DNA of 64,000 nucleotides from Leptospiraceae bacterium. GTDB taxonomy: Bacteria; Spirochaetota; Leptospiria; Turneriellales; Turneriellaceae. The stretch's first letter is position 1. Each line of letters begins with the position of its first letter. The stretch is from positions 1 through 64,000 of the forward strand of contig JAGRNJ010000012.1 in assembly GCA_020440825.1 (NCBI GenBank). The letters run 5' to 3'. A program made the position numbers and the translations under genes. Under the pieces are notes generated by a model. It was not told the origin of the DNA. It saw nothing but the letters and a program-made list of their open reading frames with translations, and made no database searches. Shown piece by piece: positions 1 to 8,200 of the stretch.

Positions 1-1425
1 GGTTGGCCCAGCACTACAGCTCGGTGTACCGGCGGTAGAATAGCAAATCGTTGTGCCAGGCGACGTGCTCGTAATCGAAATATTCTGTGCATTGCCGTAG
101 GTTCCTGCTATGGGGCTAAATAGCGGGGCATTGACAATACCGCCGCTCGGGGTTGATGTCGCCTGCACCCCTGCCGCATAGTTTGTTGCCCCATCATAGG
201 CAAATGCGGTATAGTAGTATTGTGTTCCATTCGCAACCGTTGTATCTACATACGAAGTACCAAGTGACGTATAGACAACGGTGCCATCGTTCGCATTCGC
301 CGGATAACTGCCGGTTTTGCGAACAATTCGAATACCTGCCAAATCTGAATCGGCCGGATTTACCCAGCTCAACGAAATCTGCCCATCGCCGGGAGCCGCT
401 GCAAAAGAAACAGCATTGGCCGGCGGAGTAGAATCTACTGCATACGCAAGCTTGATGACCGGTGAACTACTAAGTCCCAATTTACAAGCCATAGTTTGAA
501 TGATTGCGACTGTCGGCACAGAAATTGGGGCAATGTATGTCGTGCCGACAGAACAGTTCCCAGAGGCATTACAACTTGGTGTGGTGAGATTGGTTGTATA
601 ACAGATTGTCGCACCCACTGTTGCATTGGTAAGAGTGATATTTTGTGCCGAGCTGTAATAGCCAATGGCTGGTGTGTATGTAGGTGGCAAGGTTACATTT
701 GCCCCCAATATTTGAAAGCTGATCTTATGAACTGTTGCCTCAAGATTGCCATTCGAATCGCGTGCACGCCAGTGCAGCGCAACAGATTTATTTATCGTGA
801 TTGTGCCTGACGCGCCAACAAGCACTCCGCCATTACCCTCAAAATCTGGGCTTGAACCATTGAGAGTATAGGCGATACCATTGCAGGCAATGTTGTCAGT
901 ACAGGTCAAGGTAACTGACTGTACTGAATTAAACGCACCACCTGAACTATTGGCCGCAGAAGTCGGAGCGATTGAATCATTTCGTATGTCGGTGATGATC
1001 GTATTGTTAGCGATACAATCTCCAGTAAGATCAAAGCCCGTGACTTTTCCTGTGGCATCAGCTGTGAGCGTGATCGGGTTACCGCCAGTTTGATCAGTAT
1101 AGATTTTTATCTCATCATTCAATTCAACATTGAGATAGTAATCACTGACCCCATCACCGTTCACATCAAGGCCTGCGAGCTGGCCGTGAATTAAATATAT
1201 ATAATTCATGTCGGTAATACCATCGCCATTTAAATCAATACCTTCAGCAACTCCATCTCCGTTCATATCAATTGCCCTGGCAGCAATTTTGCCACCGCAG
1301 GCACGTGCCAGATAAATCAATCCGTTGGCTTTATAAGCACCACCGCTCGAGTCTCGAAAAGCATCATTGAAGCCCGTACAGCCGATAAATGATAAAATGA
1401 TAATAAGACAGAATATTTTTTTCAT
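1..1425 (-). CDS. Surface lipoprotein with EF-hand-like, CHB_HEX_C-like and FN3-like units (3' end outside window)
   Basis: The minus strand is open for 475 codons from ATG 1425 to the window edge, so the C-terminus is missing. A GGAGCG ribosome site lies just upstream and the gene follows the preceding CDS by 11 bases, suggesting one operon. The N-terminus is a lipoprotein signal with a likely lipidated Cys16 (FIGC). Residues 53, 64 and 87 start three DxNxDG loops (DMNGDG, DLNGDG, DVNGDG), resembling dockerin or thrombospondin type 3 calcium loops. Further on are units with the 'ATICYTTN..TPSC' pattern of the chitobiase C-terminal-like domain (CHB_HEX_C), and a fibronectin III-like unit around residues 340-430 (DGQISLSWVNP). 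Leptospira has many exported proteins of this build. The role is probably surface structure or adhesion (inference). No enzyme domain is visible in the part present. Confidence 0.8.
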   Translation of the reverse strand, partial: MKKIFCLIIILSFIGCTGFNDAFRDSSGGAYKANGLIYLARACGGKIAARAIDMNGDGVAEGIDLNGDGITDMNYIYLIHGQLAGLDVNGDGVSDYYLNVELNDEIKIYTDQTGGNPITLTADATGKVTGFDLTGDCIANNTIITDIRNDSIAPTSAANSSGGAFNSVQSVTLTCTDNIACNGIAYTLNGSSPDFEGNGGVLVGASGTITINKSVALHWRARDSNGNLEATVHKISFQILGANVTLPPTYTPAIGYYSSAQNITLTNATVGATICYTTNLTTPSCNASGNCSVGTTYIAPISVPTVAIIQTMACKLGLSSSPVIKLAYAVDSTPPANAVSFAAAPGDGQISLSWVNPADSDLAGIRIVRKTGSYPANANDGTVVYTSLGTSYVDTTVANGTQYYYTAFAYDGATNYAAGVQATSTPSGGIVNAPLFSPIAGTYGNAQNISITSTSPGTTICYSTAGTPSCSAGPT

Positions 1426-1436
1426 CTTACGCTCCA

Positions 1437-2510
1437 TCAAAATCTGTACCCAATCCCCAGACCGACACCCGGCATTATGAGTGGGGTTTGCCCATCATAC
1501 AGAAGCGCTACAGAAAGCCCTAATGATGCTGCAATATTGCGGCTCAGAAAAAAATCAATGTGTAAACCAGTGTCAATTGACCCAACAGAATAGTTTACAG
1601 ATTCTTTCACATAACCATACTGCAAATTTATTTTACCACTATAGAAACCTCCGGCAAGATAAGGTGCTATAACAATATCCTGAATATATCCCCAGCCAGA
1701 GAATTGCCATGCATACGTAAAGCCAGCGGCAAAATGTACCATATTCATATCAGTTACCCGCTTTTTACCGGTGACTGCCACATAGCTAACCTCTGCATAG
1801 GGTTGCACGTAGGGCAGGATAAATGAAAAGCTTGTGTCTAAATGCACGCCGAGCGTTGGTTTTAAATAATCACCTGGTACCAGTTGTGGGATTGAAGAAA
1901 TTAATTGAGCATGCAATTTAAAATCGTAAAAAATTCGACCAGTATATTCTTCAATTACTAATCGCTCCCGTGGCGAAATGGGAGGCAGCTCAGAAGCCAT
2001 TTCAATGCTAATCTCTTTTGAGAGATCGTCTATTAAATTGAAAACTGATGCATCGAGTTTTCCCTGCTTACTTTTGGCCACAACAATTCTGCCGGTTTTC
2101 ACATCGATTACTTTAGCCCCAAACTGCACAATGTTATCAACAGTAGTAAAACTGCCCATAACGACAACATCTGCGCCAACTTCCCGCCCAATTTGCGATG
2201 CTTGCGACTCTGTTATTGTGCTCGATTTATCAATAAACAGTTTTAGCATCGCTTCCTTGCCTAAATCTCTCGGCAATACTTCAAATTTCTTAGTCGATTC
2301 TAATGGGCCAATCATCGCTTCTGGCACACTAACCCCCAAATAAGCTGTACCAGCGTTTTTCTGTAGATTAGAGAAATCAAGAATCAGAACATGGCGATTC
2401 ACCAGCCCTGTCTCTACATCACCTTTTTCTGAATTTTGTGCAGATAGCAATCCAGGTAAGGTAAGATATAATAAAAAAATTATATAATATTTTTGTTTAA
2501 CCGCAAACAT
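1437..2510 (-). CDS. Outer membrane protein with TolB/CsgG-like N-domain and beta-barrel C-domain
   Basis: 357 residues. A signal peptide (about residues 1-24, ending LLSAQ) precedes a domain at about 35-175 that looks like the periplasmic alpha/beta fold of FlgO, CsgG or TolB-N proteins: 'HVLILDFSN', then 'VGADVVVMGSFTTVDNIVQFGAKVIDVKTGRIV'-type spacing. The second half alternates short amphipathic strands rich in Tyr, Gly and Phe and ends in GIGYRF, the aromatic terminus expected of a BAM-inserted barrel of about eight strands. It sits upstream of the surface lipoprotein, so both may be made together. Function is not known. An envelope assembly or secretion-linked role is plausible from the N-domain family, but this is inference. 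Confidence 0.75.
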   Translation of the reverse strand: MFAVKQKYYIIFLLYLTLPGLLSAQNSEKGDVETGLVNRHVLILDFSNLQKNAGTAYLGVSVPEAMIGPLESTKKFEVLPRDLGKEAMLKLFIDKSSTITESQASQIGREVGADVVVMGSFTTVDNIVQFGAKVIDVKTGRIVVAKSKQGKLDASVFNLIDDLSKEISIEMASELPPISPRERLVIEEYTGRIFYDFKLHAQLISSIPQLVPGDYLKPTLGVHLDTSFSFILPYVQPYAEVSYVAVTGKKRVTDMNMVHFAAGFTYAWQFSGWGYIQDIVIAPYLAGGFYSGKINLQYGYVKESVNYSVGSIDTGLHIDFFLSRNIAASLGLSVALLYDGQTPLIMPGVGLGIGYRF

Positions 2511-2639
2511 CAGTTTCTCTCTAGCAAAACTGATTACCAGTTAGATTTTCGTATACCACAATTTAGGCAAGCTACCCCCCATATAGAGGGGTTGCTATTT
2601 TTACTGCTAAAACACTGGTTTTGTATTTTATTTTGATCT

Positions 2640-2735
2640 TTTTTTAAGGTGCTTCTGCGCTAAACGCACGGGAAAACATCCATGTTTTCAGGAATATCTT
2701 CAAAACTTTCAGTTTTTTAGAGATTCCTTAATAAA
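2640..2735 (+). repeat. MITE-like palindromic intergenic repeat, copy A (shortened)
   Basis: This element contains two hairpins. The first is GAAAACAT/ATGTTTTC at 2672-2689. The second has outer arms AGGAATaTCT (2690-2699) and AGAgATTCCT (2719-2728) around an inner AAAAC/GTTTT pair. The right end reads AGAGATTCCTTAATAAA and the left end TTTAAGG. The same order of segments is found on the minus strand at 38393-38510, where arms differ by changes that keep pairing. It lies between two divergent genes, just upstream of the marR promoter region. Confidence 0.65.
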
Positions 2736-2766
2736 AAAAGTTGACGACCGAACCCTTGTGTATCAT

Positions 2767-2780
2767 GTTGTCATAGCAAC
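2767..2780. promoter_or_regulatory. Putative MarR operator O1
   Basis: The 14-base inverted repeat GTTGTCATAGCAAC has GTTG/CAAC arms. It reads almost identically to the reverse complement (GTTGTTATAGCAAC) of the repeat at 3236-3249 on the far side of the regulator gene. It lies immediately before ATG 2782, and a TTGACG box lies at 2741-2746, so bound protein would block the regulator's own transcription. Binding is inferred from position and symmetry. Confidence 0.6.
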
Positions 2781-2781
2781 A

Positions 2782-3219
2782 ATGATCAGAATCGAAGACT
2801 CAATTGCCTATCAGATATACATTGCAGCACGGCATCTGCGTCGTCAGTTTCTGGCAATGGGCCGTAAGCATGATATCGACCTGCACCAGGAGCAGTGGTT
2901 TATTCTTAACAAACTGCGGCGAGGGCCCGGCCAAAGCCAGATTGAGCTGACAGATTTCTTTGGTGATCGGCCTACGATGACCAGGGCCTTGCAGTCTCTT
3001 GAAAAGAGAAAACTTCTCTATCGCATCTCTGATCCCGAAGATGCACGAATAAAAAAAGTTTTTCTGACAAAAAAAGGCGAACGTCTGCATGATGATTTTG
3101 CAGCTATTACAGCGAAAGCCCGCACTGAACTGTTCACCGGAATATCAGAAAAAGAAATGCAGACATTTCACCTGGTAATTGATAAGCTGAAACGAGCCCT
3201 GGGAGATCAGGGCGGATGA
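2782..3219 (+). CDS. MarR-family transcriptional regulator
   Basis: 145 residues from ATG 2782. A longer GTG start at 2758 is possible, but it would put the inverted-repeat operator inside the gene, so I prefer ATG. The MarR winged helix is clear: an N-terminal dimer helix, a recognition region 'GPGQSQIELTDFFGDRPTMTRAL', and the wing 'RISDPEDARIKKVFLTKKGE' with the conserved D-R-R-like turn (DPEDARIKKV). MarR proteins repress nearby genes and release DNA on binding phenolic or oxidizing ligands. The likely targets are itself and the downstream exported proteins, because a matching operator follows the gene. The ligand cannot be told. No clear Shine-Dalgarno is present. Confidence 0.85.
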   Translation: MIRIEDSIAYQIYIAARHLRRQFLAMGRKHDIDLHQEQWFILNKLRRGPGQSQIELTDFFGDRPTMTRALQSLEKRKLLYRISDPEDARIKKVFLTKKGERLHDDFAAITAKARTELFTGISEKEMQTFHLVIDKLKRALGDQGG

Positions 3220-3235
3220 CCTCCTTGCACAATTT

Positions 3236-3249
3236 GTTGCTATAACAAC
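3236..3249. promoter_or_regulatory. Putative MarR operator O2
   Basis: GTTGCTATAACAAC is an inverted repeat. Its reverse complement differs from the copy at 2767-2780 by a single base. It lies in the 68-base gap between marR and the NTF2-like gene, about 40 bases before that start, as expected for a controlled promoter. A possible TTGCAC box at 3225-3230 overlaps its upstream flank. Confidence 0.6.
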
Positions 3250-3287
3250 GGATTTATTTAAATCAAAAATAACTTTAGGAGAACAAT

Positions 3288-3716
3288 ATGAGACTTTTCA
3301 CAACAAAAATACTGACATCCCTGGCTTTCACTTTTTTAGCCACAAGCTGCTTCGCTTCCCCGGCAAAAGAAATTGAAAGTGCTTTCAAAAACTATGTGCA
3401 GGGTGCAGACAAACGCAGTGTTGCACTGCTCGACAAGGTACTACACGCTAACTTTAGATCAGGGTTCAGTATGAAGAATGATCCCAAAGTAATGTTAGGT
3501 GATAAAGAGGGGTATCTTTCACTTATCAAGGCTGGCAAAATTGGCGGAGCTGCAAGAAACGTAAAAGTACAGGACGTTCAGCATTTTGGTAACACGGGAG
3601 TAGTTCGAGCTCAACTGACCAATTCTAAGACTGCTTTCGACGGTGTATTTGTGTTTATCAATGAAGGCAATGGCTGGCAGTTGATGCAAGATATGCAGGT
3701 GGTCGAATTCAAATAG
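3288..3716 (+). CDS. Exported NTF2-like (putative lumazine-binding type) protein
   Basis: 142 residues with a good AGGAG site seven bases upstream. Residues 1-23 are a signal peptide. The sequence LATSC suggests either lipidation at Cys21 or type I cleavage after CFASPA. The remaining ~120 residues have the layout of the SnoaL/NTF2 cone fold, closest in feel to Pfam 'putative lumazine-binding': an initial helix 'EIESAFKNYVQGADKRSVALLDKVLHANFR', then strands ending 'DGVFVFINEGNGWQLMQDMQVVEF'. In this family the pocket binds small molecules, and the substrate here is unknown. The operator upstream and the terminator after it suggest a single-gene unit controlled by the MarR protein. Confidence 0.7.
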   Translation: MRLFTTKILTSLAFTFLATSCFASPAKEIESAFKNYVQGADKRSVALLDKVLHANFRSGFSMKNDPKVMLGDKEGYLSLIKAGKIGGAARNVKVQDVQHFGNTGVVRAQLTNSKTAFDGVFVFINEGNGWQLMQDMQVVEFK

Positions 3717-3729
3717 CGAAAAACACATC

Positions 3730-3778
3730 GGCAATCGGATTTTCGAGGTCGGAACCCCGTTGCCTTTTCTTTATTTTC
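3730..3778 (+). terminator. Rho-independent terminator after the NTF2-like gene
   Basis: GGCAATCGG (3730-3738) pairs with CCGTTGCC (3757-3764) with one bulged base. A T-rich run (TTTTCTTTATTTT) follows. It begins 13 bases after the stop codon. Confidence 0.7.
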
Positions 3779-3809
3779 ACGATCATCCTTAAAATATAAT
3801 AGAGGTATT

Positions 3810-4334
3810 ATGAGAAATCACAAAAAGAAAATTGCTGCAATTTTATTCTTATTATTCGCAAACACTACATCCCAGGGGAGTTCATCCGCCATGCATAAAA
3901 AATATTCCTTCGATGAATTTACATTAGAATACCGATGGTCCTCCGATTTTCAGCAAATACAGTTTACCATATCTGCTCCTACAAACGGATGGGTAGCACT
4001 TGGTTTGAACACGCACAACCAGTTGACTGGCAGTGACCTCACAATGTTTGCCGTACACAATGGCATTCCCGTGCTCGATGACTGCTACATTGTGGCGCCA
4101 GGTGACCATAAGGCAGATGTTACATTAGGCGGTAAAAACGATCTGCGCCTTAATATGCAGAGCGTTAACCTGGGACATACAATTCTTCAATTTGAGCGGG
4201 ATGCCATTATAAGTGATCGCTACAATCTTTCGCTAAAGCCCGGACAGAAGATTTGGGTGCTACTCGCGTATTCTACTCACCCTCAGTTTGACCATCACTC
4301 GCGCAAGAGAATTCACAGGCAAATTGAATTGTAA
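3810..4334 (+). CDS. Exported DOMON-domain protein
   Basis: 174 residues. A signal peptide (about 1-24) precedes one domain with DOMON hallmarks: 'GWVALGLN' at about residue 61, 'LTGSDLTMFAVHNG', then 'DDCYIVAPGDHKADVTLGGKNDL', and a final strand 'GQKIWVLLAYSTHP'. DOMON domains bind heme or sugars as extracytoplasmic beta-sandwiches, often in electron-transfer chains. No partner redox domain is fused here, so it would be a soluble periplasmic carrier or sensor. The C-terminus is His/Arg-rich (HHSRKRIHRQ). It follows the MarR-NTF2 unit but has a terminator before it, so co-regulation is not shown. Heme binding is inference. Confidence 0.75.
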   Translation: MRNHKKKIAAILFLLFANTTSQGSSSAMHKKYSFDEFTLEYRWSSDFQQIQFTISAPTNGWVALGLNTHNQLTGSDLTMFAVHNGIPVLDDCYIVAPGDHKADVTLGGKNDLRLNMQSVNLGHTILQFERDAIISDRYNLSLKPGQKIWVLLAYSTHPQFDHHSRKRIHRQIEL

Positions 4335-4389
4335 ACGGCACATGGTCGGTACTCAAACCTGAACTTCTGCCTCCTTTTGAAATTCAGAC

Positions 4390-4854
4390 TCAATTTTTCA
4401 TGAACGACAAATTAATCTTACCCAGAAAATTGATCAATGCGAAAAAAAGTCCGATTAATATTAATGCAAAAAATGAAATACCGAAAGATCCCCGTTTTGC
4501 CTGAAAGCCATGATCTATAAAAATATTTCCCAGAATGACAACAACCAGTGCGCCAAAGCCGAGGCCCAACATCGACACCTCTGCCTGGCTGAACTCAGTC
4601 GTTTGGATCAATGCATCCAGTACCTTACCGGAAAAAAGCGTTATTATGAGCACCAACAATGGTCCAGAAAAAATCATTAAAGCAGTCATGACGAAAGGAT
4701 TCATTGAGTAGTTTTTTGCCGGTGGGGACCCTCTTGCCATAATTCCTATAAAACCTATTAAAAAGATTGTAATTGGCAGCGTCACCATGAATAAGAATAA
4801 AGTTCCTTTCAAAAGGGTCATCAGGCTCATGGTTTGAAAAAATGCTTCTTTCAT
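4390..4854 (-). CDS. Four-helix integral membrane protein, unknown function
   Basis: 154 residues, almost wholly hydrophobic, with about four transmembrane helices (near residues 12-40, 52-76, 92-112 and 124-148). A short polar loop 'ARGSPPAKNYSMNP' follows the first helix. No family motif is recognised. It stands alone on the minus strand, convergent with the DOMON gene (55 bases between stops) and upstream of nothing on its strand. Composition and codon use look like a true gene. Function unknown. Confidence 0.65.
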   Translation of the reverse strand: MKEAFFQTMSLMTLLKGTLFLFMVTLPITIFLIGFIGIMARGSPPAKNYSMNPFVMTALMIFSGPLLVLIITLFSGKVLDALIQTTEFSQAEVSMLGLGFGALVVVILGNIFIDHGFQAKRGSFGISFFALILIGLFFALINFLGKINLSFMKN

Positions 4855-5274
4855 CTACGAAACCTGCAAAAAAGACTGAGAGTTACAACCTTATTTTGCA
4901 ATTCTACAGATCTTGAAAGTTATGATTTTCAACAGTTTAAAGCTTAAATAGCAGAAATCCTTCTATCAAAAACTCTGAAATAACAGGTAAATGGTTAATT
5001 GCAAGTTGTATTTCCTTGACGTTGTGTCTCAAATATTCATATTTGCTGAATTTACTGAAAATTTGAAGAAATTGAAGACAATCGGCCCACGATGAGGTAA
5101 TTTCTATACAAAAATCCGGGGTTAAACCCGGGCCAGAGAGAACTATAAACAGAAAACCGGGGTAGAGTCTGAATTTCAAAGAGCATTGCAAATTGGGCAA
5201 TTCAACTCGTTGAAAGCAATCAGAACTACCAATCGGCAGAAGCGCAGGGCCAGAAAAAATAAAGAGGTGATGCA
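4855..5274 (+). promoter_or_regulatory. 420-base non-coding leader/promoter region of gltBD
   Basis: I see no convincing gene here. A possible promoter is TTGACG (5016-5021) with ATATTT (5039-5044) at 17-base spacing. That would leave a leader of about 225 bases before gltB. A short GC-rich hairpin CCGGG-gttaaa-CCCGG lies at 5116-5131. No known riboswitch consensus was recognised. The ribosome site GAGGTG lies directly before gltB. Confidence 0.4.
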
Positions 5275-8200
5275 ATGCGCACAACTACTCATGATTCAAC
5301 GACCCCTACTCAATTCCCCGAAAAGATCGGGATGTATGATTCATCTTTTGAACACGACGCCTGTGGTGTCGGTTTTATCGTAGATATTAAAGGCCGAAAG
5401 TCTCATAAGATTCTTCAAATGGGCATTCAAGCCCTCGACAATATTGAACATCGGGGAGCCGTAGGTGCAGACCCTGAAACCGGTGATGGTGCAGGCCTGC
5501 TTATTCAAATGCCCGATGCCTTCTTTCGCAAAGTAACCAAACCATTGGGAATAGAATTACCTGCACCCGGTCGCTATGGTGTTGGCTTTCACTTTTTACC
5601 TTCGAATGCAGCTGCTCGTAAACAAATTGAAGGCATCATTCAAAAAATTATCATTGATGAAGGTTTTGATCTTTTAGGCTTTCGGGACGTCCCGGTTGAC
5701 AATAGCGTGCCGGGCAAAGGTGCACAGGTCAATCTTCCTGTGATGAAACAAAGCTTTATTGCAGCTCCCAGCGATTTGAAAGACGATGATTTTGAACGCA
5801 AGCTGTATGTCATCCGCCGGGTAATTGACCTGCGAGTGCGCAGTGAACTGAAACTGGGACGCAATAGTTACTACGTGCCCTCGTTCAGCAGCAAAACCAT
5901 TGTCTATAAAGGCATGTTATTGGCAAAACAGGTACCACTGTTTTTCAAAGACCTCTCTGATCCCGATATGGTGACTGCTTTGTGCATGATTCATATGCGG
6001 TTTTCAACCAATACCTTCCCAACCTGGGACCTTGCTCATCCGTTTCGAATGATTGCCCACAACGGAGAGATCAACACATTGCGCGGCAATATTAACTGGA
6101 TGAAAACCCGTGAAGCAGTCATGAGTTCACCGTTATTTGGTCCTGACCTGAAAAGAATGCTGCCTGTGGTTATGGAAGGGCAATCTGACTCAGCAACCTT
6201 TGATACTGTGCTCGAATTACTGGTTATGAGCGGACGCAGTCTACCGCATGCAATCATGATGATGATTCCTGAAGCCTGGTCTAAAAATGACCTCATGGAT
6301 CCTGAACGAAAAGCTTTTTATGAGTATCATGCAACCATGATGGAACCCTGGGATGGTCCCGCTGCTGTTTCATTTACCGACGGTAATGTAATCGGTGCAA
6401 CTCTCGATAGAAATGGTTTACGTCCGGCACGCTACCTGGTTACCAAAGATGATCTGGTCATCATGGCTTCTGAAGCAGGGGTGCTCGATGTTCCGGCCGA
6501 GAATATTGCCGTGAGTGGCAAACTTGAACCAGGTAAAATGTTCCTTATCGATCTCAGCAAAGGCCGCATTGTTGATGACGAAGAAGTGAAAAAAGAAATC
6601 ATTTCAAGCCAGCCCTATGGAAAATGGCTTGAGAAAAATATCATTCGTATGGATGAATTGCCCGACCCAGAATTCGTGCATGAAGCAGATCATGACACCA
6701 TTTTTGAGAGGCAGAAGGCATTTGCCTATACTAAAGAAGATCTGACAACCGTCTTACGCCCAATGGCCATTGACGGGGCAGAAGCAACCGGTTCTATGGG
6801 AACTGATGCGGCACTTGCCGTACTCTCTGAGTTGCCCCAACTGCTGTTTAGATATTTTAAGCAGCTATTTGCACAGGTAACCAATCCGCCGATTGATGCA
6901 ATTCGAGAAGAGCTGGTCATGGAGCTCACAACCTATATTGGTCCAGAGCAGAATCTTCTGGCAGAGACCCCCGAGCATGCGCATAGAATTGAACTACCCC
7001 ACCCTGTTTTATCCAATAAAGATCTGGAAAAATTGCGAAACATTGCCCAGGGCCATTTCAATTCAATTACGATTCCGATTTTATTTGACCCGGGCAAAAA
7101 GCATGACATGCGCAACCAACTTGATCGCATTTGCAGCGAAGCGGCAGACGCTGTGCGAAACGGCACCAACCTCATTATCTTAAGTGACAGAGGTATCAGC
7201 GAAGAACAGGCAGCGATTCCAAGTCTATTGGCTGTATCGGGATTGCATCACTACCTCATACGAGCGGGCTTAAGAACAAAAACCGGCCTGGTAATTGAAT
7301 CAGGTGAGCCGAGAGAGGTGCACCATTTTGCATTGCTCATGGGTTACGGGGCGAATGCAATCAATCCGTATCTGGCGTATGAGACCTTGTCTGATATGTA
7401 CAGAACCGGCTTTTTGCCAGAAATAAATTCAGAAAAAGACCTCGAAAAGAATTACCGCAAAGCCATTGCCAAAGGGATGTTCAAAATCTTCAGTAAAATG
7501 GGCATCAGTACCCTGCAGTCTTATTGCGGGGCGCAGATTTTCGAAGTAATTGGTCTCGACTCTGAAATAGTGAATCATTATTTTACAGGAACCTCCACTC
7601 GAATTGAAGGTCTGAGCCTCGAGATGTTAGAAGAAGAAACTCGAAGACGCCATAAAGATGCGTACGGCAAACACCGTAGCGCCTCTACGCTGATCAGTGG
7701 CGGCTTATATCATTTCAGAGTCGATGGGGAAGCTCACTTGTGGAACCCTTTATCAATCGCGAAACTGCAGCAGTCGACCAAAGAAAACAGCCTTGAGAAA
7801 TACAAAGAGTATGCAAAAATAATTAATGACCAGTCAAAACGCCGGGTTACCCTGCGTTCGCTCTTTGAGTTTGATACTGCAGCAAAACCTCTCTCTCTCG
7901 ATGAAGTAGAACCTGCAAAAGAAATTGTCAAGAGATTCGCGACCGGTGCAATGAGTTTCGGTTCAATCTCATGGGAAGCCCACACCAATCTGGCCATCGC
8001 CATGAATCGCATTGGTGGTAAATCAAACACTGGCGAAGGTGGTGAATCTGCCGACCGCTTTATCACACTTGCCAATGGCGACAGTATGCGCTCTGCAATC
8101 AAGCAGGTCGCATCGGGCAGATTTGGTGTAACTGCAGAATATCTGGTCAATGCAGATGAGTTGCAGATCAAGATGGCCCAGGGTGCAAAACCGGGAGAAG

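Noticed and set aside
153-431. 92-codon plus-strand frame near the left edge
   Set aside because: It is antisense to the surface lipoprotein, whose minus frame has a signal peptide and domains.
2758-2781. GTG start eight codons before the preferred marR ATG
   Set aside because: It would place the inverted-repeat operator inside the coding region and has no ribosome site.
4937-5284. 115-codon minus-strand frame upstream of gltB
   Set aside because: No ribosome site, no domain, and it overlaps the gltB start. Composition is unlike neighbouring proteins.
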